DNA from: Dyella sp. SG609
Lineage (GTDB): Bacteria; Pseudomonadota; Gammaproteobacteria; Xanthomonadales; Rhodanobacteraceae
Assembly (NCBI RefSeq): GCF_012275375.1
Contig: NZ_JAAZQJ010000010.1
Coordinates: 1-64,000 of the forward strand
Reading direction: 5' to 3'
Length of the DNA stretch: 64,000 nucleotides
Each line of letters starts with the position of its first letter. Position 1 is the stretch's first letter. This document shows, piece by piece, positions 55,783 through 64,000 of the stretch. The position numbers and the translations under genes were made by a program. The notes below the pieces were generated by a model. That model ran no database searches, was not told the origin of the DNA, and saw only the letters and a program-made list of their open reading frames with translations.

Positions 55783-57111
55783 TCATGCGGTGTGCACGCG
55801 GCCGCGCAGCGAATTGGCCATGGCTTCGGTGATCACCACGTCGATGAACTGGCCGATCATGCGCGCGTGGCCCGGGAAGTTCACGAAGCGCATGTTCTCG
55901 GTGCGGCCGGTGAATTCGTTCGGGTCCTTCTTGCTGGGCTTTTCCACCAGCACGCGCTGCACGCTGCCGACCATGGCCTGGTTGATCTGCCGCGCATTGG
56001 CATTGATCGCCGCCTGCAGCCGCTCCAGGCGCTGGTGCTTGACCGCCATCGGCGTGTCGTCGGCCAGGTTGGCGGCCGGCGTGCCGGGGCGCGAGGAGAA
56101 GATGAAGGAGAAGCTCTGGTCGAAGCCGATGTCTTCGATCAGCTTCATGGTCTTGTCGAAATCCTCGTCGGTCTCGCCGGGGAAGCCGACGATGAAGTCC
56201 GAGGAGATGCAGATGTCCGGGCGCACCGCGCGCAGCTTGCGGATCTTCTGCTTGAACTCCAGCGCCGTGTAGCCGCGCTTCATGGCGGCCAGGATGCGGT
56301 CGGAGCCGGCCTGCACCGGCAGGTGCAGGAAGTTGGCCAGCTGCGGCACGTTGGCGTAGGCCTCGACCAGCGAGTCGGAGAATTCCAGCGGATGCGAGGT
56401 GGTGAAGCGGATGCGGCCGATGCCTTCGATCTGCGCGATGGCGTGGATCAGCACGGCGAGGTCCGCAGTGCCGCCGTCGTGGGTGGCGCCGCGGTAGGCA
56501 TTGACGTTCTGGCCCAGCAGGTTCACCTCGCGCACGCCCTGCGCGGCGAGCTGGGCCACTTCGACTACCACGTCGTCGAACGGGCGGCTGATCTCCTCGC
56601 CGCGGGTGTAGGGCACCACGCAGTAGGAGCAGTACTTGGAGCAGCCTTCCATGATCGAGACGAAGGCGGTGGGGCCTTCGGCGCGCGGTTCCGGCAGGCG
56701 GTCGAACTTCTCGATCTCGGGGAAGCTGATGTCCACCTGCGGCTTGCCGGTGGCGCGCTTGGCCTCGATCAGCTCGGGCAGGCGGTGCAGGGTCTGAGGG
56801 CCGAACACCAGGTCCACGAACGGGGCGCGCTTGATGATGGCCTCGCCTTCCTGCGAGGCGACGCAGCCGCCCACGCCGATCAGCACGGGCTTGCCGCCCT
56901 GCTTGTGCGCCTTCCAGCGGCCCAGCTGGCTGAAGACCTTTTCCTGCGCCTTTTCGCGGATCGAGCAGGTGTTGACCAGGATGACGTCGGCTTCGGATTC
57001 GTCCTGGGTCAGCTCCAGGCCATGCGATGCCTTGAGCACGTCGGCCATCTTGGCCGAGTCGTACTCGTTCATCTGGCAGCCGTGGGTCTTGATGAAAAGC
57101 TTGCCGCTCAT
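55783..57111 (-). CDS. miaB: tRNA-2-methylthio-N6-dimethylallyladenosine synthase
   Basis: MiaB adds the 2-methylthio group to i6A37 of tRNAs using two iron-sulfur clusters. The 442-residue product has Cys12 (GCQMN), Cys49 and Cys83 for the auxiliary cluster. It has the radical-SAM triad Cys157, Cys161 and Cys165-region in CSKYCSYC, and a C-terminal TRAM domain. The ATG at 57111 gives the standard N-terminus; residues up to 57306 are not part of the family. It is separated from phoH by the TetR-ABC operon. Confidence 0.97.
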   Translation of the reverse strand: MSGKLFIKTHGCQMNEYDSAKMADVLKASHGLELTQDESEADVILVNTCSIREKAQEKVFSQLGRWKAHKQGGKPVLIGVGGCVASQEGEAIIKRAPFVDLVFGPQTLHRLPELIEAKRATGKPQVDISFPEIEKFDRLPEPRAEGPTAFVSIMEGCSKYCSYCVVPYTRGEEISRPFDDVVVEVAQLAAQGVREVNLLGQNVNAYRGATHDGGTADLAVLIHAIAQIEGIGRIRFTTSHPLEFSDSLVEAYANVPQLANFLHLPVQAGSDRILAAMKRGYTALEFKQKIRKLRAVRPDICISSDFIVGFPGETDEDFDKTMKLIEDIGFDQSFSFIFSSRPGTPAANLADDTPMAVKHQRLERLQAAINANARQINQAMVGSVQRVLVEKPSKKDPNEFTGRTENMRFVNFPGHARMIGQFIDVVITEAMANSLRGRVHTA

Positions 57112-57314
57112 GGCGCTGGTACCGGTGTAAGGAGGGGCGCTGGGCGCCGAACCGCACAGTTTACGCGCCCGCCGCCGGGCATGCCAGCGAAGGGCCAGTG
57201 CGATCAGGGACTTGCGTGAATCCCTGGGGCAGGCCGCACGGGGAGTTTGGCGCGGCGCACGAAACGGCGAGCCGGCGCTTGGCTTGGGTTCTGCCCGGGG
57301 GCACACTGCGCGCC

Positions 57315-58448
57315 ATGTCTGATGCCGAGCGACAAGGGGAAAGCTTCGGCTCGTCTTCGCGGGCTTTCCGTATGGCCCCGGCCTTGAGCCGGGCCGCGGC
57401 CGCGTGCGCGCTGCTGGGCGGGCTGCTGTGGCTGGCGCCGGTGCAGGCGGGTTCGCTGTACCGTTGCACCGGTTCGTCGGGCGAGACCGTCTACAGCAAC
57501 AGCGTCCAGGGCTACCAGGGCTGCCAGAAGATCGCCACCGTGGCCGACGTCGCGCCGCGCGCGGCCAGGCCGAAGGCTGCCGCGCCCAAGCCGGTGACGC
57601 CCGCCCCTCCGGTGAGTTCGCTGGCCTGGGTGCAAGGCGCGGTGCAGACCTCGGCGAAGGTGGTGCCCGAGCCCTCCCTGGTCGGCGTGCACGGCGACGT
57701 GGCCACCTCGGGCCATGCGCTGCCGCCGGCGTCCGCGGCGGCCAAGGGCGAGCCGGGGCAGTGGACGTACAGCGAATCGAAGACTGCCGGCGACACGGTG
57801 GCGGCGGCCGCGCCGGCGGCCCCCGAAGGCGACCGCGTGCTGCGCGGCGCGGTGTACCGCGTGACGCGCCCGGACGGCACCGTCGAATACACCAATATGA
57901 AGCCGGCCGGCCCTGGCACGCACGCCGTGACCATGCTGTTCACCTATATCTCCACCTGCGTGGCCTGCAACCTGCACTCGCCGATCCGCTGGAACAGCGT
58001 GGAGCTCAACCTCACCGCCTATGCGGACACCATCCGCCTGGCCAGCAGCGAGTTCGGCCTGGACGAGGCTTTCCTGCGCGCGATCATCCACGCCGAAAGC
58101 GCCTACAACCCGCGCGCGCTGTCGCTCAAGGGCGCGCAGGGCCTGATGCAGCTGATGCCGGCCACGGCCAGCGACATGGGCGTGCGCGACGCCTTCGACG
58201 CGGACCAGAACATCCGCGGCGGCGCGCGCTATCTCTCCCTGCTGCTGAAGAACTTCAACGGCGACGAACGCCTTGCCGCCGCCGCGTACAACGCCGGCCC
58301 CGGCGCGGTGCAGCGCTACAGCGGCGTGCCGCCGTACGCGGAAACGCAGGTCTACGTGGAACGCGTGGGCACCTTGCGCAAGCGCTACGGCGCGGTGGTG
58401 CGTCCGCCGGTGGCCACGGCGCAGGCCACGGGGCCGGGACGCGGCTGA
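57315..58448 (+). CDS. Lytic transglycosylase (SLT domain) with N-terminal DUF4124-like segment
   Basis: The product (377 residues) has a signal peptide ending near APVQA and a DUF4124-like [16 protein letters not shown]. An Ala/Pro-rich linker follows, then a C-terminal SLT domain with the catalytic Glu in [26 protein letters not shown] and [11 protein letters not shown]. It cleaves peptidoglycan glycan strands in the periplasm. A start at 57372 would give a shorter, more conventional signal peptide and is equally possible. It converges on the DegS-like gene with four bases between. Confidence 0.9.
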   Translation: MSDAERQGESFGSSSRAFRMAPALSRAAAACALLGGLLWLAPVQAGSLYRCTGSSGETVYSNSVQGYQGCQKIATVADVAPRAARPKAAAPKPVTPAPPVSSLAWVQGAVQTSAKVVPEPSLVGVHGDVATSGHALPPASAAAKGEPGQWTYSESKTAGDTVAAAAPAAPEGDRVLRGAVYRVTRPDGTVEYTNMKPAGPGTHAVTMLFTYISTCVACNLHSPIRWNSVELNLTAYADTIRLASSEFGLDEAFLRAIIHAESAYNPRALSLKGAQGLMQLMPATASDMGVRDAFDADQNIRGGARYLSLLLKNFNGDERLAAAAYNAGPGAVQRYSGVPPYAETQVYVERVGTLRKRYGAVVRPPVATAQATGPGRG

Positions 58449-58452
58449 GCGC

Positions 58453-59640
58453 TCAGCTGTCGAGCGAGGCGGTGGCCGTCAGCGGCGGCCGCTGCGCCGG
58501 CGTCACTTCGGTATGGAACGGCGTGCCGTTGCGCAATCCCGACACCTCCACTTTGCTGCCCGGCGGCAGCGCCGCCTCGCGCCGGCGCAGGTCGGCCGGG
58601 TCGACGATGTCGTCCTTGCCGATGCGCAGCAGGATGTCGTGCGGCTGGATGCCGGCCTGCGCGGCGGGGCCGCCGGGATAGACGTCGCTCACCTGCGCGC
58701 CGCGCGCCGCGGCGGGCAGGCCGCTGTCGGCGGCCACCGGCACGAAGCTGTAGTCGGCGCCGAGCCAGCCGCGCACCACATGGCCGGTGTCGATGATCTG
58801 CTCCAGCACCTTGCGCGCGCTGCTGGCGGGGATGGCGAAGCTGATGCCTTCGGCATTGGCGGCCTTGCCGATCAGCAGCGTATTGATGCCGACCAGCTCG
58901 CCGTCGGTATTGACCAGCGCGCCGCCGGAGTTGCCCAGGTTGATCGCCGCGTCGGTCTGGATGAAGTCTTCCGGACTGGAGCTGCTCAGCTGGCGGCCGA
59001 TCGCGCTGATGATGCCCATGGTCACGGTCTGGTTGAGGCCGAGCGGGTTGCCGATGGCCAGCACCACGTCGCCGGTGCGCGCGGGGTGCTCGTCGGCGAA
59101 GGGGATGACGGGCGGGTTCGATACGTCGATCTTCAGCACGGCAAGGTCGGTCTCGGCATCCGCGCCGACCAGTTGGGCCTTGGCCACGCGGCCGTCGTAG
59201 AGCAGCACCTGGATGTCGTCGGCCTTGGCGATCACATGATTGTTGGTGAGCACATAGCCCTGGCCGCTGACGATCACGCCCGAGCCCAGGCTCTGCTCGC
59301 GCCGCTTGTAGATGGCGGGGCGGCCGCCGAACAGGCGCTGCAGCACCGGGTCGGAGTACATCTGCACGCCCTGCTCGGTGACCATCTTGTTTGCGTAGAT
59401 ATTGACCACCGAGGGCGCGGCCCTGGCCACCGCGTCGGCGTAGGAGACCGGTCCGCGCGAACGCCCGCGAATGGTCGGGGCCGACGCGCCGGAACTCGGC
59501 GCCTGCGCGCTGTGCAGGCCCACGCCGGCACGCAGCCGGTCGCCCACGCCGGGCCACACCAGGCCGATGACGAAGGCGACCGCCAGCCCCAGGACGACGA
59601 ATCGGGCGATGAAGGCTAGCGTGCCGACGGCTTGTTTCAT
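58453..59640 (-). CDS. degS: DegS/AlgW-like periplasmic serine protease
   Basis: The 395-residue product has a single N-terminal membrane anchor (about residues 8-30), a trypsin-like domain with His135 (TNNHVI), Asp165 (ETDLAVL) and Ser238 (GNSGG), and one PDZ domain. An anchored protease with one PDZ is the DegS plan. DegS starts the cleavage of RseA in response to misfolded outer-membrane proteins. The gene symbol is by architecture; a DegQ-type function cannot be ruled out. Confidence 0.88.
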   Translation of the reverse strand: MKQAVGTLAFIARFVVLGLAVAFVIGLVWPGVGDRLRAGVGLHSAQAPSSGASAPTIRGRSRGPVSYADAVARAAPSVVNIYANKMVTEQGVQMYSDPVLQRLFGGRPAIYKRREQSLGSGVIVSGQGYVLTNNHVIAKADDIQVLLYDGRVAKAQLVGADAETDLAVLKIDVSNPPVIPFADEHPARTGDVVLAIGNPLGLNQTVTMGIISAIGRQLSSSSPEDFIQTDAAINLGNSGGALVNTDGELVGINTLLIGKAANAEGISFAIPASSARKVLEQIIDTGHVVRGWLGADYSFVPVAADSGLPAAARGAQVSDVYPGGPAAQAGIQPHDILLRIGKDDIVDPADLRRREAALPPGSKVEVSGLRNGTPFHTEVTPAQRPPLTATASLDS

Positions 59641-59733
59641 GCGGGAGGAGGGCCTTGGCGAAACGCTGGACGGTGGACGGGAGGAGGGGACGGAAAGCGC
59701 GCCCGGATCGACGCCGACGCCAGTCCGGTTTTA

Positions 59734-59762
59734 TTGTACGTGGCAGGGGCTGACGCTACACT
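59734..59762 (+). promoter_or_regulatory. Candidate sigma-70 promoter of petABC
   Basis: TTGTAC (59734-59739) and TACACT (59757-59762) are separated by 17 bases, about 60 bases upstream of the petA start. The -10 matches four of six and the -35 three of six positions. A similar CTACACT box lies before lgt. Confidence 0.45.
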
Positions 59763-59821
59763 AACGCGATTTTTGCGACCCCCAAAGTCGCACCTCAATG
59801 GCATAAGTACCGGAGAGCCTG

Positions 59822-60427
59822 ATGGCGAACGAAGTCGTCGATCATGGCCGCCGACGGTTCCTCACTGCGACCACGGCTGTGGTCGGTGGTGTAGGAGTCA
59901 TCGCGGCAGCCGTGCCCTTCATCAAGTCGTGGGAACCGAGCGCTCGCGCCAAATCCGCCGGTGCCCCCGTCACGGTCGACATCAGCAAGATCGAGGCGGG
60001 CCAGAAGGTCACTTATCCGTGGCGCGGCCTTCCGGTCTTCGTGGTCAATCGCACCAAGGAGCAGCTGGACGCCCTGCCCAGGCAGGACGGCCGCCTGGTG
60101 GACGCCAAGTCCGACGGCAGCTCCGCCGAGCAGCAGCCCAAGTACGCGCAGAACGGCACCCGCTCGATCAAGCCCGAGTGGCTGGTGATGGTGGCGCTGT
60201 GCACCCACCTCGGCTGCGTGCCCGACTTCGTCCCGGTGATGAAGCCCGAGCCGTTCGATCCGGAGTGGAAGGGCGGCTTCTACTGCCCCTGCCACAAGTC
60301 GCGCTACGACCTGGCCGGCCGCGTCTACGCCGGCGTGCCGGCGCCGAAGAACATGCTGATTCCCCCGTACCACTTCGTGGATGACACGCACATCCAGATC
60401 GGCGTGGACCCGAAGGAGGCCGGCTGA
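59822..60427 (+). CDS. petA: Ubiquinol-cytochrome c reductase Rieske iron-sulfur subunit
   Basis: The Rieske protein passes electrons from ubiquinol to cytochrome c1 in complex III. The 201-residue product has an RRRFLT twin-arginine-like start before the membrane anchor (about 15-34). It has both cluster motifs, CTHLGC (Cys127, His129) and CPCHKS (Cys155, His158). GGAGAG precedes the ATG. The stop and the petB start share one base. Confidence 0.97.
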   Translation: MANEVVDHGRRRFLTATTAVVGGVGVIAAAVPFIKSWEPSARAKSAGAPVTVDISKIEAGQKVTYPWRGLPVFVVNRTKEQLDALPRQDGRLVDAKSDGSSAEQQPKYAQNGTRSIKPEWLVMVALCTHLGCVPDFVPVMKPEPFDPEWKGGFYCPCHKSRYDLAGRVYAGVPAPKNMLIPPYHFVDDTHIQIGVDPKEAG

Positions 60428-61731
60428 TGGCTACTGTGTTCTCGCGCATCGGCGATTGGGTCAATGAGCGCGCGCCGAATCTGGCGCCGACCTATCGCAA
60501 GCACATGACCGAGTACTACGCGCCGAAGAATTTCAATCTTTGGTACTACTTCGGTTCGCTCGCCCTGCTGGTGCTGGTCAACCAGATCGTCACCGGCATC
60601 TTCCTCACCATGAACTACAAGACCAGCGCGGCGGAAGCCTTCGCCTCGGTCGAGTACATCATGCGCGACGTGGAATGGGGCTGGCTGATCCGCTACATGC
60701 ACTCCACCGGCGCCTCGCTGTTCTTCGTGGTGGTGTTCCTGCACATGTTCCGCGGCCTGATGTACGGCTCGTACCAGAAGCCGCGCGAGCTGGTGTGGCT
60801 GCTGGGCATGCTGATCTTCCTGGTGCTGATGGCCGAGGCCTTCATGGGCTACGTGCTGCCGTGGGGCAACATGTCGTTCTGGGGCGCCAAGGTGATCATC
60901 TCGCTGTTCGGCACCATCCCCGTGGTCGGCAACTCCCTGGTGGAGTGGATCATGGGCGACTACCTGCCGGCGGACGCCACGCTCAACCGCTTCTTCGCGC
61001 TGCACGTGATCGCGCTGCCGCTGGTGCTGCTGCTGCTGGTGGTGCTGCATTTGGCCGCGCTGCACGAGGTGGGCTCCAACAATCCGGACGGCGTCGACGT
61101 CAAGCATGGCCCGAAGGGCAACCGCTGGGACGCCAACAAGCCGGCCGACGCCATTCCCTTCCATCCGTACTACACGGTGAAGGACCTGGTCGGCGTGGGC
61201 TTCTTCCTGATCATCGCGGCCTTCATCATCTTCTTCGCGCCGACCTTCGGCGGCTGGTTCCTCGAGCACGACAACTTCGTGCCGGCGAACAACCTGGTGA
61301 CGCCGACCCACATCAAGCCGGTGTGGTACTTCACGCCCTTCTACGCGATCCTGCGCATGATCCCGTCGCTGTTCAGCACCGCCATCTGGGGCGTGCTGGG
61401 CATGTTCGGCGCGATCGTGCTGCTGTTCCTGCTGCCGTGGATCGATGCCGGCAAGGTGCGCTCGATCCGCTACCGCGGCACCGGCTTCAAGGTGGCGCTG
61501 GGCCTGTTCGTGCTGTCCTTCATCGCGCTGGGCGCGGTGGGCGCGGGCGTGGTGGCCGAGGTGATCCCGGCCTGGTTCGGCAATGTCGACGTGACGTTCT
61601 GGGAGAACTCGTTCGGCCGCCTGTGGACCATCGTCTACTTCGGCTTCTTCGTGTTCATGTGGGTCTACACGCGCGGCGGCCGCGAGAAGACCAAGCCGGT
61701 CCCGGAGCGGGTGGTGTATGACCATGACTAA
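60427..61731 (+). CDS. petB: Cytochrome b subunit of the bc1 complex
   Basis: Cytochrome b binds two hemes and both quinone sites. The 434-residue product has about eight to nine membrane helices. Its heme ligands lie in HSTGASLFFVVVFLHMFRG and the later LHVIALPLVLLLLVVLH pair, and a PEW-like Qo region is represented near the TPTHIKPVWYF segment. Its end overlaps petC by 14 bases. Confidence 0.97.
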   Translation: MATVFSRIGDWVNERAPNLAPTYRKHMTEYYAPKNFNLWYYFGSLALLVLVNQIVTGIFLTMNYKTSAAEAFASVEYIMRDVEWGWLIRYMHSTGASLFFVVVFLHMFRGLMYGSYQKPRELVWLLGMLIFLVLMAEAFMGYVLPWGNMSFWGAKVIISLFGTIPVVGNSLVEWIMGDYLPADATLNRFFALHVIALPLVLLLLVVLHLAALHEVGSNNPDGVDVKHGPKGNRWDANKPADAIPFHPYYTVKDLVGVGFFLIIAAFIIFFAPTFGGWFLEHDNFVPANNLVTPTHIKPVWYFTPFYAILRMIPSLFSTAIWGVLGMFGAIVLLFLLPWIDAGKVRSIRYRGTGFKVALGLFVLSFIALGAVGAGVVAEVIPAWFGNVDVTFWENSFGRLWTIVYFGFFVFMWVYTRGGREKTKPVPERVVYDHD

Positions 61732-62482
61732 GCGGCAATCCCTGATGATGCGCACTCTCTCGTCGATCGCCCTTGCCGCCGGCCTCCTGCTGGGCAGCAC
61801 CACCTCGGCCGTGGCCTCGGAAGAGGGCGGCCTGCCCTCGGCCGGCACCAACGTGCACGACCAGGCGGCGCTGCAGCGCGGCGCCAAGCTGTTCTTCAAC
61901 TACTGCGTCGGCTGCCACTCGCTGAAGTTCGTGCGCTACTCGCGCATCGCCCAGGACCTGGGCCTGAGCGAGCAGGACGTGATGGGCAACCTCAACATGA
62001 CCGGCGCGAAGTTCGGCGATCCGGTGATCTCGCACATGCCCGAGGATTCGGCCGCCACCTTCTTCGGCAAGGCGCCGCCGGATCTCTCGCTGGAAGTGCG
62101 CGCCAAGGGCGCCGACTGGGTGTACGGCTACCTCAACTCCTTCTACCTGGACCCGACCCGTCCGGTGGGCTGGAACAACACGGTGTTCCCGAACGCCTCC
62201 ATGCCCAATCCGCTGTGGGAACTGCAGGGCCTGCAGACCGCGGTGATGCACAAGGTCGACGGTGAGGAAGCGGTCGAGAAGCTGGAGCTCTCGCGCCCGG
62301 GCAAGCTGAGCCCGGCCGAATACCAGCAGGCCACGCGCGACCTCACCACCTTCCTGGAATACGCCGCGGAGCCGGCGGCCCTGCAGCGCCAGCACTACGG
62401 CATCTGGGTGCTGCTGTTCCTGGCCGGGTTCACCCTGCTGGCGTATGCGCTGAAGAAGGAATACTGGAAGGACGTCCACTGA
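61718..62482 (+). CDS. petC: Cytochrome c1 subunit of the bc1 complex
   Basis: Cytochrome c1 accepts electrons from the Rieske protein. The 254-residue product has a signal peptide (cut near AVAS). The covalent heme motif CVGCH is at 63-67, a likely Met ligand lies near NASMPNPLW, and a C-terminal membrane anchor ends KKEYWKDVH. ATGs at 61718 and 61724 both fit. A perfect palindrome follows the gene. Confidence 0.96.
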   Translation: MTMTKRQSLMMRTLSSIALAAGLLLGSTTSAVASEEGGLPSAGTNVHDQAALQRGAKLFFNYCVGCHSLKFVRYSRIAQDLGLSEQDVMGNLNMTGAKFGDPVISHMPEDSAATFFGKAPPDLSLEVRAKGADWVYGYLNSFYLDPTRPVGWNNTVFPNASMPNPLWELQGLQTAVMHKVDGEEAVEKLELSRPGKLSPAEYQQATRDLTTFLEYAAEPAALQRQHYGIWVLLFLAGFTLLAYALKKEYWKDVH

Positions 62483-62501
62483 GACGTCGCTCCTTGGCCC
62501 A

Positions 62502-62529
62502 GCATGCGGCGGCCTAGGCCGCCGCATGC
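62502..62529. terminator. Perfect 28-base palindrome between petC and sspA
   Basis: GCATGCGGCGGCCT is followed at once by its exact reverse complement. It begins 20 bases after the petC stop and ends 24 bases before the sspA start. It could end or attenuate the bc1 transcript, so that sspA-sspB are expressed at a different level. No T-run follows. Confidence 0.55.
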
Positions 62530-62553
62530 GCTTAGTCGATGGGGAGACCGCGC

Positions 62554-63177
62554 ATGGTTCAAAGCGCACGTTCGCGATCCGTACTGGCCTTGTACTCGAC
62601 CGCGGATGACATCCAGTGCCACCGCACCCGCCTGGTGCTCGCGGCCAAGGGCGTCAGCTACGAAAGAGTGATCGTCGATCCCGGCAAGCCGCCGGAGGAT
62701 CTGCTCGACCTCAACCCCTACGCTTCCACGCCCACCCTGGTCGACCGCGACCTCACGCTCTATGGCACCTCGGTCATCTGCGAGTACCTGGACGAGCGCT
62801 ATCCCCATCCGCCCTTGATGCCGATCGATCCGCTGTCGCGCGCGCGCCTGCGCCTGGCTTCGCTGCGCATCGAGCTGGACTGGCTGCCCGAAGTGGACAC
62901 CATCCGCGCCGGCGGCCGCCCTGCCGACGCCGCGCGCAAGCGGCTGCGCGAACACCTGCTGGCCTCGCTGCCGCTGTTCAAGGCATCCAAGTTCTTCCTC
63001 AACCCGGAAATGAGCCTGGCCGATTGCCTGGTGGCGCCGGTGGTGTGGCGGCTGCCCTGGCTGGGCGTGGACCTGGGCCGCGAAGGCAAGCCGATCCTGG
63101 ACTACGGCGAACGCCTATTCCATAGCCAGGGCTTTGCGCGCAGTATGACCACCGACGAAAAGGCCATGCGGCCTTGA
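62554..63177 (+). CDS. sspA: Stringent starvation protein A (GST-fold)
   Basis: SspA is a glutathione-S-transferase-like protein that binds RNA polymerase and acts in starvation and stress responses. The 207-residue product has LALYSTADDIQCHRTRLVLAAKG, then DLNPYASTPTLVDRDLTLY as the thioredoxin-fold half, and an all-helical C-terminal half. GGGGAG eight bases before 62554 sets the start over 62539. The petABC-sspA-sspB order is conserved in beta- and gammaproteobacteria. Confidence 0.95.
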   Translation: MVQSARSRSVLALYSTADDIQCHRTRLVLAAKGVSYERVIVDPGKPPEDLLDLNPYASTPTLVDRDLTLYGTSVICEYLDERYPHPPLMPIDPLSRARLRLASLRIELDWLPEVDTIRAGGRPADAARKRLREHLLASLPLFKASKFFLNPEMSLADCLVAPVVWRLPWLGVDLGREGKPILDYGERLFHSQGFARSMTTDEKAMRP

Positions 63178-63203
63178 AGATCAAAGAAGAGCAGTAAAGA
63201 TCG

Positions 63204-63656
63204 ATGAGCAGTAACGATCCGCATGTACCGATGAGTTCCAATCGCCCGTACCTGTTGCGGGCGATCTACGATTGGATCACCGACAACAACCTCACCCCCT
63301 ACATCCTCGTCGACGCCGCGCGCGAAGGCGTGCGCGTGCCGCCGCAGGTGGTCAAGAACGGGCAGGTGGTGCTGAACCTGGCGATGCGCGCCGTCGCCAA
63401 CCTGGATCTCGGCAACGAGTGGATCAGTTTCCAGGCGCGCTTCTCCGGCGTGAGCCATTCCATCCTGATCCCGGTGCACGCCGTGCTGGCGCTGTACGCG
63501 CAGGAGAACGGGCAGGGCATGATGTTTCCCGCCGACGAAGGCGGCGACCAGCCGCCGCCGGAACCGCCGTCGGACGACACGCCGCCGCCGGATAGCGGTC
63601 CGGATACTGGCGAGAAACCCCGCAAGGGTGCGCCGTTCCTGCGTGTCGTGAAATGA
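63204..63656 (+). CDS. sspB: ClpXP specificity-enhancing factor
   Basis: SspB delivers ssrA-tagged proteins to ClpXP. The 150-residue product has the RPYLLRAIYDWITDNNLTPYI fold start and an acidic/proline-rich linker (about 110-138). A C-terminal ClpX-binding tail follows (GAPFLRVVK), fully conserved. An in-frame ATG at 63231 is an alternative start. Confidence 0.96.
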   Translation: MSSNDPHVPMSSNRPYLLRAIYDWITDNNLTPYILVDAAREGVRVPPQVVKNGQVVLNLAMRAVANLDLGNEWISFQARFSGVSHSILIPVHAVLALYAQENGQGMMFPADEGGDQPPPEPPSDDTPPPDSGPDTGEKPRKGAPFLRVVK

Positions 63657-63671
63657 GCCGCTGACGTGAGC

Positions 63672-63696
63672 CGTGGCGGCGACAGCCGCCGCCACG
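63672..63696. terminator. Hairpin between converging sspB and the DUF3301 gene
   Basis: CGTGGCGGC pairs with GCCGCCACG around a seven-base loop, in the 49-base gap between two 3' ends. It may serve both transcripts. No T-run is obvious on either strand. Confidence 0.45.
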
Positions 63697-63705
63697 CCCG
63701 ATCGA

Positions 63706-64000
63706 TCAATGCAGCCGGGTATCGCCTGACTTCCTGCCGTCCAGGCGTGGACGCAGAGGCACGACGTTGTCCGTCTCCGGCGCGTCGCCGTCATGCTCGG
63801 GGATGCGCGTCTCGATGGTCGGCAGGCTCAGGCCGGTCAGCCGGCCCAGCGCCATCCACAGGCGGCCGGGTTCGCGGTCGTCGCCGTCGATGCTCACCTC
63901 GAACGCATAGCAGCGTTCGAACACGCGCATGCCATTGAGCTTGCGCAGGCGGACGCTGCGCAGCCCCACGGTTTCGTCCAGCAGCTGCAGCCCGTGGCGC
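63706..64000 (-). CDS. DUF3301-type protein, C-terminal part
   Basis: The frame is open through the right window edge, so only the last 98 or so residues are seen. They begin RHGLQLLDETVGLRSVRL, then RVFERCYAFEVSIDGDDREPG and GRLTGLSLP. This matches my memory of DUF3301 proteins in Xanthomonadales, which have an N-terminal membrane helix (outside the window). An internal start at 63969 would cut the domain. The function is unknown. Confidence 0.7.
   Translation of the reverse strand, partial: RHGLQLLDETVGLRSVRLRKLNGMRVFERCYAFEVSIDGDDREPGRLWMALGRLTGLSLPTIETRIPEHDGDAPETDNVVPLRPRLDGRKSGDTRLH

Noticed and set aside
57198-57314. N-terminal extension of the lytic transglycosylase from 57198
   Set aside because: The added residues precede the signal peptide by nearly 60 positions and have no family match.

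Overview
The window reads as a contiguous, very GC-rich chromosomal stretch from a gammaproteobacterium of the Xanthomonadales, most likely Rhodanobacteraceae (Dyella, Frateuria or Rhodanobacter type). The reasons are the petABC-sspA-sspB and pilB-pilC-pilD-coaE gene orders, the Nudix-ThiE fusion, the large TonB-dependent receptors beside S9 and M28 peptidases, a DUF3301 gene, and GTAG-headed REP palindromes. Genus is an inference; no rRNA or tRNA gene was seen.

Layout. 1-9.6 kb: a repeat fragment, an NAD(P)-binding protein, a degenerate M28 peptidase, a TonB-dependent receptor, a rhomboid protease, an amino-acid permease with an aspartate/glutamate-type racemase, then about 950 bases of non-coding repeats including a large inverted repeat. 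9.7-14.8 kb: a second TonB-dependent receptor and a secreted S9 peptidase. 15.0-18.2 kb: lgt-thyA-folA and a Nudix-ThiE fusion. 18.3-22.9 kb, minus strand: coaE, pilD, pilC and pilB. 23.1-35.0 kb, plus strand: a surface-sugar operon with an aminotransferase, three glycosyltransferases, a methyltransferase, the complete pseudaminic acid pathway (pseB, pseC, pseF, a fused pseG-pseH, pseI) and a putative nonulosonate transferase. 35.0-43.0 kb, minus strand: a Wzx-like flippase, two tandem TMTC-like membrane glycosyltransferases with helical repeats, two major pilins each with a sigma-54 promoter, and an ArnT/PMT-like membrane protein. 43.1-51.9 kb: a POT peptide transporter, an S9 peptidase, corA, a DUF4105 (Lnb-like) gene, corC, ybeY and phoH. 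52.0-55.7 kb: a TetR-controlled ABC export operon lying between phoH and miaB. 55.8-64.0 kb: miaB, a lytic transglycosylase, a DegS-like protease, petABC, sspA, sspB and the end of a DUF3301 gene.

How the parts may work together. The most interesting block is 18-43 kb. Type IV pilus assembly genes and pilins lie on both sides of a sugar island that can make CMP-pseudaminic acid, with a candidate transferase, a flippase and periplasm-facing GT-C enzymes next to the pilins. I infer a pilin or cell-surface glycosylation locus. A second theme is the DUF4105/Lnb-like protein directly after corC, the slot lnt occupies in many Proteobacteria. A third is a set of three REP pairs, all lying between the 3' ends of convergent genes.

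Limits: all calls come from reading the sequence and from memory of protein families. No alignment or database search was run.
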